A DNA stretch of 32,606 nt from Conexibacter sp. (GTDB lineage Bacteria > Actinomycetota > Thermoleophilia > Solirubrobacterales > Solirubrobacteraceae): positions 1 to 32,606 of the forward strand of contig JAOPZP010000376.1 in assembly GCA_025964055.1 (NCBI GenBank), read 5' to 3'. Position numbers and translations under genes: made by a program. The notes below the pieces were generated by a model, which saw only the letters and a program-made list of their open reading frames with translations, ran no database searches and was not told where the DNA came from. This document shows positions 7,848 through 16,513 of the stretch, piece by piece. The number at the start of each line of letters is the position of its first letter. The first letter of the stretch is position 1.

Positions 7848-10025
7848 ATGGAGTTCGTCTGCGGGATCGATATCGGGGGAACGTTCACGGACCTCGTCGT
7901 GCGGTCGCTCGACGACCCCGACGACGTGCGTCAGTACAAGGTCTTCACCGAGAAGGACCTGACGAAGAGCACCCTGAGCGCGATCGACGCCGCAAGCGCC
8001 GACTTCGGCCTGACGACGGAAAGCTTCCTCGACGGGGTCGAGCACTTCTTCCTCGGGTCGACGGTCGCGCTGAACACCCTCCTGACACGGTCCGGGTCCA
8101 AGGTCGGCATCGTCACGACGAAGGGGCACGCCGACACCTACCACCTGGCACAGATGGCGCGCGGCGGCGTGCGCGACCTGCGCGAGGCGGTGCTCCAGAA
8201 CTTCCAGCCGCTCGTCCCGCGGTCGTGCATCAAGGAGGTCGAGGAGCGCGTCGACTGCTTCGGCAACGTGCTGGTGGCCATCGACGAGGACCAGGTCTCC
8301 TCGGTCGTGCGGCAGCTGGTCGAGGAGCGGGGCTGTGACGCCCTCGTGGTCTGCCTGCTGTGGTCCTCCGCGTATCCAAGTCACGAGCAGCGGGTCAAGG
8401 AGCTGGCGCACGAGCTCTATCCCGACCTGTTCGTCACTGCCTCCAGCGACCTGACCCGGCTGCTGGACGAGTTCAGCCGCACCGCCACCAGCGTGGTCAA
8501 CGCCTACGTCGGGCAGCGCGTTCAGACCTACTGCCGCGAGCTGTCGACCAAGCTGGCCGACGCGGGGCTGCGGACCCCGCTGCTGATCATGCAGTCGACC
8601 GGCGGCGTGGCGCCAGTCGAGGACGTCGCCGACAAGGCGGTCACGCTCATCGGCTCCGGCCCCGCGGGCGGCGTCATGGCAGCGCGGGACGTGTGGATGG
8701 CGCGCGACGGCAACGGCGGGTCGCCGGCGGATCGGCCGTCACGCGGCGCGGTCGCCGTCGACATGGGCGGCACGAGCTTCGACGTGGCCCTGCTGCCGCA
8801 GGGCGAGATCCAGCTCACGACCGACATGCGCATCGCGCGGCACCCGCTGCTGATCCCTGCGATCGACGTCAACTCGGTCGGGGCGGGCGGCGGCAGCATC
8901 GCGTCGGTCGAGACGACGGCGGCGGGCTCGATCCTGCGCGTCGGCCCCGAGAGCGCCGGCGCCGTCCCGGGACCGGCCTGCTACGGCCGCGGCGGCACGG
9001 CGCCCACGGTCACCGACGCCAACGTCGTGCTGGGACTCATCAACCCCAACTACTTCGCCGGCGGGTACGTGACCCTCGACCGCGACGCCGCCGCCGAGGC
9101 GATGCGCAGCGTCGCCGAGCCGCTCGGCATGTCGATCGAGGACGCGGCGCGCGGGATCGTCAGCGTCGTCGACGCCGTGATGGGCGACGCCATCAAGGAT
9201 GTGAGCATCCGCCGCGGCTACGACGCACGCGACTTCTCGGTGATCGCCTACGGCGGCGCCGGGGGCCTCCACGCCGCGAACATCGCCCGCAACCTCGGCA
9301 TCTCGGACCTCGTCGTGCCGAACCTCGCCGGCACGCTCTCGGCCTACGGCCTCACGACCGCCGACATCCTCTACACCTACCAGCTCACCGACCAGTCGGT
9401 GACCGTCGCCCCGCCGCCGCCATGGGGCACGGGGAGCCCCGGCCAGCTCTTCTCCGCGTCCTCCGTCGAGCACATCGAGCAGCTCTTCACGGGCATCGAG
9501 GAGGACCTCGACGCGTCACTGGCCGGGCAGGACGTCCCGCCGGAGCGTCGCGTGTTCCAGCGCAGCGTCGACATCCGCTACCAGGGGCAGACCCTGCGCC
9601 TGCCGGTCGCGGTGCCGGGCGGGTCGCTCTCCTCCGCGATCCTCGAGGACGCCGTGGCGCAGTGGGAGGAGAAGTTCTGCGACATCTACGGCGCGGGTGC
9701 TGCATGGCCGCAGGGCGGCATGGAGCTCATGAACTACTACGTGACCGCCAGCGGGAAGATCGGTCAGGACAACGGCTCGGCGCCCACGGCGGGAGCGCCG
9801 GCGAGCAGGGACCAGACCACCGATCCGGTCATGACGCGCACGATCTACCTCGAGGAGTGGACCGAGGTGCCGGTGTTCCGGTCCAAGAAGCTGCCGGTCG
9901 GCGCAGAGGTCATCGGCCCGGCGATCGTCGAGGACCCGATGACGACGGTCCTCCTCAGCAAGGGCGATCGGGCGGCGATCAGCGACTCCGGTGCGCTGGT
10001 CATCGCGGTGGCTGAGAAGTCATAG
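7848..10025 (+). CDS. HyuA-like ATPase subunit (hydantoinase A/oxoprolinase; ketone carboxylase-type)
   Basis: This 725-residue protein of the hydantoinase A/acetone carboxylase beta superfamily carries two ASKHA-type ATP-binding signatures. These are GIDIGGTFTDLVV at the N-terminus and VDMGGTSFDVALL near 303-315. It also has GAGGGSIA near 345 and the conserved GPACYGRGGTAPTVTDAN. Family members hydrolyse ATP to activate a cyclic amide, or bicarbonate/ketone in acetone and acetophenone carboxylases. The start ATG at 7848 has GGAGGAG upstream. A HyuB-like gene and a small CxxC/CPHC protein follow, the composition found in ketone carboxylases rather than in plain hydantoinases. It is therefore probably the ATPase part of a carboxylase acting on a ketone; hydantoin or oxoproline hydrolysis remains the alternative. 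Confidence 0.85.
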   Translation: MEFVCGIDIGGTFTDLVVRSLDDPDDVRQYKVFTEKDLTKSTLSAIDAASADFGLTTESFLDGVEHFFLGSTVALNTLLTRSGSKVGIVTTKGHADTYHLAQMARGGVRDLREAVLQNFQPLVPRSCIKEVEERVDCFGNVLVAIDEDQVSSVVRQLVEERGCDALVVCLLWSSAYPSHEQRVKELAHELYPDLFVTASSDLTRLLDEFSRTATSVVNAYVGQRVQTYCRELSTKLADAGLRTPLLIMQSTGGVAPVEDVADKAVTLIGSGPAGGVMAARDVWMARDGNGGSPADRPSRGAVAVDMGGTSFDVALLPQGEIQLTTDMRIARHPLLIPAIDVNSVGAGGGSIASVETTAAGSILRVGPESAGAVPGPACYGRGGTAPTVTDANVVLGLINPNYFAGGYVTLDRDAAAEAMRSVAEPLGMSIEDAARGIVSVVDAVMGDAIKDVSIRRGYDARDFSVIAYGGAGGLHAANIARNLGISDLVVPNLAGTLSAYGLTTADILYTYQLTDQSVTVAPPPPWGTGSPGQLFSASSVEHIEQLFTGIEEDLDASLAGQDVPPERRVFQRSVDIRYQGQTLRLPVAVPGGSLSSAILEDAVAQWEEKFCDIYGAGAAWPQGGMELMNYYVTASGKIGQDNGSAPTAGAPASRDQTTDPVMTRTIYLEEWTEVPVFRSKKLPVGAEVIGPAIVEDPMTTVLLSKGDRAAISDSGALVIAVAEKS

Positions 10026-10059
10026 GCATCGGGACCCAAGGTCGGAAGGAGCACAGAGC

Positions 10060-11967
10060 ATGTCAGTGACGTCTGCGCCAACGGCGCACATCCAGACGGA
10101 CCCGGTGACGCTGGAGGTCTTCAGCAACCGGATCCAGAACCTCATGAAGCTCATGACGAGCACCCTCGAGAACCTTGCGGGGACGCTCGTGGGCCGCGAG
10201 TCGGGGGACTACTCGACCGCCCTGCTGGACCGCGACGGCAACACGATCGCCTTCGGCAGCATGGTGGGCTTCCATCTCGGCCATATGACGTCGGTCGTGC
10301 CGTGGATCTACGAGAACTACGGACGCGACTCGTTGCGGCCCGGGGACATGTTCCTCAGCAACGACCCGTACTCGGGTGGCGCGGTGCACAGCAACGACGT
10401 CGGCGTCTTTGCGCCCATCTTCGTCGACGACGAGCTGGTGGGCTGGACCGGCTGCGACATGCACTGCATGGACGTTGGCGGCGCGCTGCCCGGCAGCTTC
10501 GTCCCGAACGCGATCGACGTCGTCGCCGAGGCCTGCCGGTTCTCGCCGGTGCGAATCTACGGTGGCGGCGAGTACCGGCCCGACGTCGTGCGGGCGTTCC
10601 TCGTCAACACCCGGCTCCCGGAGCGGGTGGGCCAGGACATCTCCGCGGAGGTGGGAGCCAACCACTACGCGCTGAAGATCGTCGAGGAGACGGTCCGCGA
10701 GTTCGGCGTGGAGGGCTACCTCCAGCTCGTCGAGGACGTCAAGGCGTTCTCGGAGGCTCGCACGCGGCAGCGGATCGAGGAGGAGCTCGTCGACGGCGTC
10801 TACGAGTACACCGACTACGAAGAGCACGACTTCGTCAGCCACACGCTCTATCCGATTCGCGTGCGCCTCACGGTCTCGGGGTCGGAGCTCTTCTTCGACT
10901 TCTCCGGCACCGCCGCGCAGGCGCCGAGCCTCATCAACTGCGCCCGCTCCGGTCTCAAAGGCGCGGTGATGGCGGCGCTGCTCATGCAGCTCGTGCCGGA
11001 CATCCCGTTCAACTCCGGGGTGATGCGGCCGGTGCGCGTCTTCAGCGAGGGCGGGACGATCAACGATTGCACCGCGCCCGCACCCGTGTCGTTGGCGACC
11101 GCCATGGCGGCCTGGCGCACGGTCGACGTCGTCAGCGGTGTGCTGACCCGGGCCGTCGACGCATCGCCCTCGCAGTTCCTGCGCGAGCGTGCCACGGCGT
11201 GCTGGGGCGGCACGTGGCCCGTCTACGTGTTGAGCTCGACCAGCGACCAATACGGGCAGTACAGCGTGTTCCTCAACATGGACGGCAGCGGGGAGGGCTC
11301 CGGAGCGCTGCGCGGGGTCGACGGCGCCCGGGGGAGCTCGGTGCTGCTGGCGGGACGCGTCCCCAGCGTCGAGGCCCACGAGCTGACCGAGCCGAACCTC
11401 TACATCGCCCGTCGGATCTGGGCGGATTCCGCGGGTGCAGGTCGCTGGCGCGGCGGGTGGAGCTTCCAGGAGATCGTCACGCCGTGGGGTGAGAAGGCCG
11501 CCGATCAGTCGGGGACCTTCTGCACGTCGCGAAACGCCGTCCCGACGCCCGGGGCGTTCGGCGGCTATCCCGGGTCGGGCGTCTTCTACGGGGTCATCGA
11601 GGGAGCGGACATCACCGGCGCGGTGGCGGACGGACGCCTCCCCAGCTGGGACGACCTGGACGTCGACGGCACCATCGAGATCCTCGAGGCCAAGGAGGTC
11701 TGGGAGGGGCGGCGCCACCTGCGCAAGGGGCACGACGCCTTCGTCATGACCTTCGCCGCGGGCGGCGGCTTCGGCGACCCGCTCGAGCGCGACCCCGACA
11801 GCGTCCGCGCCGACGCCGACGAGGGGATCATCTCCGTCGAGGCTGCACGGCAGGCCTACGGCGTGGAGCTGACGCCGACGGCCGACGGGACGTTCGAGGT
11901 GGATCTCGAGCGCGTCGAGGAGCACCGCGCCGCGGTGCGCGCCGCGCGCCTGCGCGACGCCGGCTGA
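10060..11967 (+). CDS. HyuB-like subunit (hydantoinase B; ketone carboxylase-type)
   Basis: This 635-residue hydantoinase B/acetone carboxylase alpha-family subunit starts at ATG 10060 behind GGAAGGAG. The N-terminus reads DPVTLEVFSNRIQNLM, as usual in the family. It is followed by FLSNDPYSGGAVHSNDV and MHCMDVGGALPGSF, the conserved Asp/His-rich metal or active-site segments. The C-terminal part contains AGAGRWRGGW and AAGGGFGDPLERDP. In ketone carboxylases this subunit works with the HyuA-like ATPase on a phosphorylated enolate and carboxyphosphate. It is 34 bases after the HyuA gene and must form a complex with it. Substrate specificity cannot be read from the sequence. Confidence 0.87.
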   Translation: MSVTSAPTAHIQTDPVTLEVFSNRIQNLMKLMTSTLENLAGTLVGRESGDYSTALLDRDGNTIAFGSMVGFHLGHMTSVVPWIYENYGRDSLRPGDMFLSNDPYSGGAVHSNDVGVFAPIFVDDELVGWTGCDMHCMDVGGALPGSFVPNAIDVVAEACRFSPVRIYGGGEYRPDVVRAFLVNTRLPERVGQDISAEVGANHYALKIVEETVREFGVEGYLQLVEDVKAFSEARTRQRIEEELVDGVYEYTDYEEHDFVSHTLYPIRVRLTVSGSELFFDFSGTAAQAPSLINCARSGLKGAVMAALLMQLVPDIPFNSGVMRPVRVFSEGGTINDCTAPAPVSLATAMAAWRTVDVVSGVLTRAVDASPSQFLRERATACWGGTWPVYVLSSTSDQYGQYSVFLNMDGSGEGSGALRGVDGARGSSVLLAGRVPSVEAHELTEPNLYIARRIWADSAGAGRWRGGWSFQEIVTPWGEKAADQSGTFCTSRNAVPTPGAFGGYPGSGVFYGVIEGADITGAVADGRLPSWDDLDVDGTIEILEAKEVWEGRRHLRKGHDAFVMTFAAGGGFGDPLERDPDSVRADADEGIISVEAARQAYGVELTPTADGTFEVDLERVEEHRAAVRAARLRDAG

Positions 11968-12040
11968 CAAGCCCTACCAAGCGACGCTGCGCGCAGCCGC
12001 GCGCCGGTCGCCCTGAGTGTCGACAGAAGGAGGGAAGGCG

Positions 12041-12406
12041 ATGGACGGTTTCACGATCGGATCGGTGAAGTACGACCATGCAGCGCGAGAGCTGACCTGC
12101 GAGAAGTGCGCGGGCCGGTTGTGCGCGTGGGGCGAGAACTACAAGGAGTCGGTCGCGTCGCGCACCGTGCGGGCGGCGGAGATGCGCGAGCGCCTCTCGT
12201 CGTCGTACTACCTCAAGGAGCACGACGAGGTGGAGCTGCGGGAGTTCATCTGCCCGCACTGCGGGCTGCTGCTGGACTTCGAGGTCTACCAGGCCGGCGA
12301 ACCGGCCCGTCTTGACTACGAGCCCCTCGAGGCGGCGCAAGCCCGCGGCTACGACGCACGGTCGCTCTACCAGGCAGCACCAGAAGGTTGGATCACATTC
12401 TCGTAA
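12041..12406 (+). CDS. Small zinc-ribbon protein, acetone/acetophenone carboxylase small-subunit-like
   Basis: This 121-residue protein has two CxxC knuckles, Cys20-Cys23 and Cys71-Cys74 (CPHCG), plus Cys28, so a structural zinc ribbon is likely. The layout (N-terminal CxxC, a charged helical middle, then FICPHCGLLLDFEV) resembles the small gamma-type subunits of acetone carboxylase and acetophenone carboxylase. I did not verify it by alignment. The ATG at 12041 follows AAGGAGG (12027-12033) by seven bases; a GTG at 12017 would add eight residues but has no site. Its place directly after the HyuA/HyuB genes is the main reason to call it the third subunit of a ketone carboxylase-like complex. 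Confidence 0.7.
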   Translation: MDGFTIGSVKYDHAARELTCEKCAGRLCAWGENYKESVASRTVRAAEMRERLSSSYYLKEHDEVELREFICPHCGLLLDFEVYQAGEPARLDYEPLEAAQARGYDARSLYQAAPEGWITFS

Positions 12407-12462
12407 CAGCAGACACCGGGCTGATGACGCACGTCGCGGCCGCACCTGGAGGAAGGTTTTAG

Positions 12463-13206
12463 ATGGCAGCGAGAGCGGCGCTTATCACGGGCGCGGCCGG
12501 GGGAATCGGCCGCGAGATCGCACGCAAGCTCGGTGAGCAGGGGTTCACGGCTCTGATCAACGACGTCGACCACAGCCGCGTTGCCGAGGTCGTCGAGGAG
12601 CTGCGCGCGGACGGCCTGCAGGCCGACGCGGCGCACTTCGACGTCCGGTCCACGGCGGAGGCCGACGCTGCGCTGGAAGAGCTCGGAGGACGGTACGACG
12701 TGGCAGCGCTCGTGAACAACGCGGGCGGGTGGGTCGTCAAGCCGTTCCATGAGTCCGAGCGCGCGGACTGGGAACAGGACATCGAGCTCAACCTCTACGG
12801 CGTTCTGACAGTGACCCGCGCGGTCATCGGCGGAATGCGCGCCCGGGGCGGGGGCTCGATCGTCTCGATCGTCTCCGACGCGGCCCGCGTCGGCGATCCG
12901 TCGGCGCCGCCGTACGCGGCCTCCAAGGGCGGCGTGATCTCGTTCAGCAAGTCGCTGGCCCAGGCCTACGGCCGCGATGGGCTGCGCGTCAACTGCGTCT
13001 CGCTGGGCGTCATCGAGACACCGCGGACGCGGGAGATGCTGGCCGACGAGAAGATCCACAAGGCCCTGGTGAAGCGCTATCCCGCGGGGCGGCTGGGCAT
13101 GCCGAGCGACGTCGCGGCGGGCGTCGCGTTCCTGCTCTCCGACGATGCTGAGTGGGTGACCGGACAGGTGCTGCCGGTCAACGGCGGCTACAGCATGATC
13201 GGCTAG
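12463..13206 (+). CDS. Short-chain dehydrogenase/reductase
   Basis: This is a 247-residue classical SDR with TGAAGGIG (9-16), NNAG (85-88), Ser138, Tyr151 and Lys155 (YAASK). The ending is WVTGQVLPVNGGYSMIG. The Asp after the second strand (NDVD) favours NAD. The SDAARVG loop is shared with the BadH-like SDR at 19257, so the two may be distant paralogues acting on similar alicyclic or 3-hydroxyacyl substrates. A ribosome site (GGAGGAAGG) lies before the ATG. It sits four bases before the next gene and 56 bases after the zinc-ribbon gene. It may produce the ketone substrate of the carboxylase from an alcohol; that is inference. Confidence 0.88.
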   Translation: MAARAALITGAAGGIGREIARKLGEQGFTALINDVDHSRVAEVVEELRADGLQADAAHFDVRSTAEADAALEELGGRYDVAALVNNAGGWVVKPFHESERADWEQDIELNLYGVLTVTRAVIGGMRARGGGSIVSIVSDAARVGDPSAPPYAASKGGVISFSKSLAQAYGRDGLRVNCVSLGVIETPRTREMLADEKIHKALVKRYPAGRLGMPSDVAAGVAFLLSDDAEWVTGQVLPVNGGYSMIG

Positions 13207-13210
13207 CACG

Positions 13211-14167
13211 ATGGCCACCGACCACCTCCCCGACGAGCGCAGCCACGTCCCCTCGACCAACCCCGAGTGGCGCGAGAGCTTCTTCTTCGGATTCTTCGAC
13301 GAGGCATCCGGCGTCGGGACGTACAGCAGCCTCGGCGAGAAGCCCGCGTCCGGGCGCTCAGGCTACATCTGCACGGTCTGGCGCGACGACGTGATCGCCG
13401 AGACGCGGATCGCGCCGATGGAGCGCACCGAGACCGAGCACGCCTGTGGCGGGCTGCGGTACCGCCTCGACGAGGCGGATGGGTCGTGGACCATCGCGTA
13501 CGACGCCACGATGCCCGTCCTGGGCCCCGTGGGCGAGGCGTACGCCGGCAGCCTCCGCGTGGACGAATCGCTGCCGTCGGTCGCCGTCTCCATGGATCTG
13601 CGGTTCGAGCCGCTGACGCCCGCGTACGCGTACGGCGGCGATCCCGCGTGGGCCCGGCTGTTCGACGGCCACGTCGATCAGTCCGGGCGGTTCACGGGGG
13701 TGGTCACGATCGGCGGCTCGCCCTACCGGATCGACGCGCTCGGCTCTCGGGACCACTCCTGGGGCACGCGCGACTGGAGCCACCCGCGCGGCTGGACGTT
13801 CTTCACGGCGAGCTTCGGCCGCGGCCCCGCGTTCGTCTCCCTGTGGGGGGCGGACACGGCGGAGGGCAGCGTGATCGACGGCTACGTGGGGCATGGCGGC
13901 GAGCCCGCGAAGGTGACGGGCCTCCACGTCGACCTCGGCGGCGAGCGGCCGACGCTCGGCGTGCCGTTCGGCATGACGGTCGTGGCCGAGTCCGGTGAGG
14001 CGACGGAGCTCGTCTGCCGCGCCCATTCGTCGATGCGTCACCAGGTCGGCGGCGGCAAGAGCGGCCCCGCCTCGCATGTCGACCGCTGGCTGGTCGAGAT
14101 CGAGTCGCCGGTTCACGGCGTCGGTCACGGCGAGTTCGAGATGCTCGCCCCCGCGGCGACCGCCTAA
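13211..14167 (+). CDS. Lipocalin/AttH-like (CrtC-type fold) protein of unknown role
   Basis: This is a 318-residue protein without signal peptide or membrane segments. It is rich in beta-strand patterns and holds the stretch DALGSRDHSWGTRDW (about 178-192). That stretch is typical of proteins related to the AttH/carotenoid 1,2-hydratase double-lipocalin fold and of uncharacterised actinobacterial relatives found beside lipid and steroid genes. The fold suggests a hydrophobic-ligand cavity. A hydratase, isomerase or binding function for the pathway intermediate is possible, but no catalytic assignment can be made. It begins four bases after the SDR stop and is clearly co-transcribed with the aldehyde dehydrogenase that follows. 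Confidence 0.6.
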   Translation: MATDHLPDERSHVPSTNPEWRESFFFGFFDEASGVGTYSSLGEKPASGRSGYICTVWRDDVIAETRIAPMERTETEHACGGLRYRLDEADGSWTIAYDATMPVLGPVGEAYAGSLRVDESLPSVAVSMDLRFEPLTPAYAYGGDPAWARLFDGHVDQSGRFTGVVTIGGSPYRIDALGSRDHSWGTRDWSHPRGWTFFTASFGRGPAFVSLWGADTAEGSVIDGYVGHGGEPAKVTGLHVDLGGERPTLGVPFGMTVVAESGEATELVCRAHSSMRHQVGGGKSGPASHVDRWLVEIESPVHGVGHGEFEMLAPAATA

Positions 14168-14191
14168 CCCAGACACAGAGGAGCAATGCCG

Positions 14192-15664
14192 ATGAACACC
14201 GCACCGCAGGCGACCGCCGTGGCGGAGGACACCCCGCTGCTCGTAGGCGGCAAGGAGTACTGGTCGACGTCGTTCCACGAGGTCTTCAACCCGGCCGACC
14301 CCAGCCAGTGCGTCGGGCGCATCGTCCAGGGCGGCGAGGAGACCGCGATCGCCGCCGTGGAGGCCGCCGGCGCCGCGCTGCCCGGGTGGGCGGCGACGCC
14401 TCCGGCGCAACGGCTGGAGCTTGTCAGGCAGGCGCTGGCCGCGCTCGAGGCCATGGGCGAGGAGCTCGCTCCGCTCATCACCCGCGAGATGGGCAAGATC
14501 TTCCGCGAGGCCAGGGCCGAGGTCGGACTCCCGGGTCAGATGCTGGGCAAGTTCGAGCCGCACTTCGAGCAGATCCAGCACGAGCGCATCGAGGACGAGC
14601 GCGGCGAGGTCATCCTCTCCTACCTGCCGCGCGGCGTCGTCAGCCTGATCGTCCCCTTCAACTGGCCGATCGCCCAGCTCGCCCTCAAGCTGTGGCCCGC
14701 GCTGCTGATGGGCAACACCGTGGTCATCAAGCCGTCGCCGCTGGCGCCGCTGGCCGTCACCAAGGCGCTGCATGCCATGGCCGGCGTGCTGCCGCCCGGG
14801 GTCATCAACGTCGTCTTCGGCCCGGACAGCTCCGTGGCCCCGGTGCTCACCACCCATCCCGCGGTCCGGATGGTGTCGTTCACCGGCAGCATCGAGACGG
14901 GGCGCAAGGTGATGGCCGCGGCCGCCGGCACCATCAAGCACGTGGTGCTCGAGCTCGGCGGCAACGATCCCGCGCTCATCCTCGAGGACGCGGCGCTGGA
15001 CGAGAAGCAGTGCGTGAAGATCCTGCAGTCGATCTTCTCGACCTCTGGTCAGGGCTGCCAGCTCATCAAGCGCATCTACGTCCATCGCTCACGCCACGAC
15101 GAGCTCGTGGAGAAGCTCATCGCCGGCACCGACGGCTACTACGTCGTCGGCGACGGGATGGAGCGGGAGTCCACGCTGGGACCGGTGGTCTCCAAGGCGC
15201 AGCGCGACCGGATCGCCGGGCTGATCGACGCCAGCCGGCAGGCCGGCACGACCGTCGCCGAGGCCGGCCGCGTCCTGGACGAGGAGACCTTCCAGCGCGG
15301 GTGGTTCGTGCGCCCGGCGTTCATCCACGGGGTCGCCGCCGATGCCCCGATCGTGGCCGAGGAGCAGTTCGGTCCGGTCGTGCCGATCGTCCCGTTCGAC
15401 GACGAGGACCAGGCGGTGGAGCTGGCCAACGCCAGCGAGTTCGGGCTGGCCGCCTCGGTCTGGACCCAGGACGTCGAGCGTGGCATGGCGCTCGCGGGCT
15501 CGATCGAGGCCGGGACGACCTTCGTCAACAACCACAACACGTTCGCCATCTTCGACATCGGCGGCGTCGGCGGGGTGAAGCAGAGCGGTAACGGCCGTGA
15601 GCTCGGCCCGTGGGGCCTCATGGAGTTCGCCGACCTGCGGATCCGCAGCACGCGCGCCCGCTAG
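14192..15664 (+). CDS. NAD(P)-dependent aldehyde dehydrogenase
   Basis: This 490-residue ALDH-superfamily enzyme would oxidise an aldehyde intermediate to the carboxylate. The catalytic Cys289 lies in SGQGCQLIK and the general base Glu254 in LELGGNDP. The coenzyme-binding PFNWP, KPSPLAP and FTGSIETGRK segments are intact, as is the C-terminal FGPVVPIVPF. I place the start at ATG 14192, because the GAGGAG at 14178-14183 is eight bases before it and only two bases before the alternative ATG at 14186. It is of normal length. In context it could finish oxidation of a P450- or SDR-generated alcohol before CoA activation by the ligase at 16514. Confidence 0.93.
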   Translation: MNTAPQATAVAEDTPLLVGGKEYWSTSFHEVFNPADPSQCVGRIVQGGEETAIAAVEAAGAALPGWAATPPAQRLELVRQALAALEAMGEELAPLITREMGKIFREARAEVGLPGQMLGKFEPHFEQIQHERIEDERGEVILSYLPRGVVSLIVPFNWPIAQLALKLWPALLMGNTVVIKPSPLAPLAVTKALHAMAGVLPPGVINVVFGPDSSVAPVLTTHPAVRMVSFTGSIETGRKVMAAAAGTIKHVVLELGGNDPALILEDAALDEKQCVKILQSIFSTSGQGCQLIKRIYVHRSRHDELVEKLIAGTDGYYVVGDGMERESTLGPVVSKAQRDRIAGLIDASRQAGTTVAEAGRVLDEETFQRGWFVRPAFIHGVAADAPIVAEEQFGPVVPIVPFDDEDQAVELANASEFGLAASVWTQDVERGMALAGSIEAGTTFVNNHNTFAIFDIGGVGGVKQSGNGRELGPWGLMEFADLRIRSTRAR

Positions 15665-15690
15665 GGCCGCAGCGGAGCCGCGCCGAGACG

Positions 15691-16431
15691 ATGCTCGACC
15701 GTCGGATGCAAGCCCCGGGCGTCGCGGTGGCCACGCTCAACCAGCCGGAGCGCGGCAACTGCCTGTCCGACGAGATGATCGCCGCGCTGCTCGGCTGGAT
15801 CGACGAGATGGAGCAGCGCGAGGACGTGAGCGTCCTCGTCATCGAGGGGCAGCCGCGCGTCTTCTGCGGCGGCGGCAACGTCAAGGTGTTCCGCAACTGG
15901 GGCGCGTGGACCGCCACCGAGCGGCAGCGGTACGTGGCGACGGTGATCCAGCCGCTGTTCCGCCGGCTGGTCCACACGCCGTTGCTGACGGTCGCGTGCG
16001 TGCAGGGGGCGGTCGTCGGCGCCGGCCTCGACCTCCTGCTCGCGTGCGACCTGCGGTTCGCCGCCGCCTCGGCCAGCGTGCGCACCGGGTACCTGGACGT
16101 GGGGCTCGTGCCCGGCGCCGGGTCGCCCTGGCACCTGTCGCGCCTGCTCGGGACGAGCCGCGCGCTGGAGCTCCTGTTCTCCAGCGAGCGGCGGACGGCG
16201 GCCGAGCTCGCGGAGTGGGGGCTGTTCAACGGCGTCTTCGCCGACGAGGAGCTGCAACCGGCCGTCGCCCGGACGTGCACGGCGATCGCGGCGCACGGAC
16301 GCGACCGCGTCGGTCCGTTGAAGGGCCTCGTGCGGACGGCCGCCGAGGAGTCGCTGGACACGCACCTGGACCGCTCGGCGACCCTGCTCGCCTTGCTGGG
16401 CGAGGCGCGGGCCGAGGGCGAGCAGACCTGA
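15691..16431 (+). CDS. Enoyl-CoA hydratase/isomerase-family protein, one catalytic Glu missing
   Basis: This is a 246-residue crotonase. Visible are the oxyanion-hole segment FCGGGNVKVF, QGAVVGAGLDLLLACDL, and YLDVGLVPGAGSPWHLSRLLG. The first catalytic Glu of hydratases is replaced (Tyr in GYLDVG), while the second is retained in ALELLF. It resembles the 481-1254 protein in the LDVGL motif, so these two may do related non-hydratase chemistry. The start is uncertain: ATG 15691 gives a short N-terminus before the first strand, with GGAG about 15 bases upstream; the frame is open back to 15610 inside the ALDH gene. It is the last gene of the HyuA operon. Confidence 0.82.
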   Translation: MLDRRMQAPGVAVATLNQPERGNCLSDEMIAALLGWIDEMEQREDVSVLVIEGQPRVFCGGGNVKVFRNWGAWTATERQRYVATVIQPLFRRLVHTPLLTVACVQGAVVGAGLDLLLACDLRFAAASASVRTGYLDVGLVPGAGSPWHLSRLLGTSRALELLFSSERRTAAELAEWGLFNGVFADEELQPAVARTCTAIAAHGRDRVGPLKGLVRTAAEESLDTHLDRSATLLALLGEARAEGEQT

Positions 16432-16463
16432 CGCCGGACCAAGTACGGTGATATCATTACACC
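16428..16463 (+). promoter_or_regulatory. Promoter with regulon element copy 5
   Basis: CTGACG (16428-16433) and TATCAT (16452-16457) are separated by 18 bases and form a plausible promoter for the ligase gene. The reversed shared element (ATTACAC 16456-16462) overlaps the -10. The imperfect palindrome GGTGATATCATTACACC (16447-16463) has matching GGTG/CACC ends. Confidence 0.55.
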
Positions 16464-16513
16464 GAACGCAGTTGTTCGGGGCTTACTGAGGCATTCTTGG
16501 AGGGCGGCGACCG

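Noticed and set aside
10063..11970. Long minus-strand open frame (about 635 codons) opposite the HyuB gene
   Set aside because: It mirrors the real gene in a high-GC sequence. Its translation is rich in Arg, His and Val with no family motifs, while the plus strand has clear HyuB motifs and a ribosome site.
13358..15085. Long minus-strand open frame (about 575 codons) opposite the lipocalin-like and ALDH genes
   Set aside because: It spans two clear plus-strand genes, has no recognisable domain and no start context, and is a high-GC shadow.
16447..16463. Riboswitch or attenuator before the ligase gene
   Set aside because: The symmetry is short, AT-rich and overlaps the promoter, so a protein-binding site explains it better than an RNA structure.
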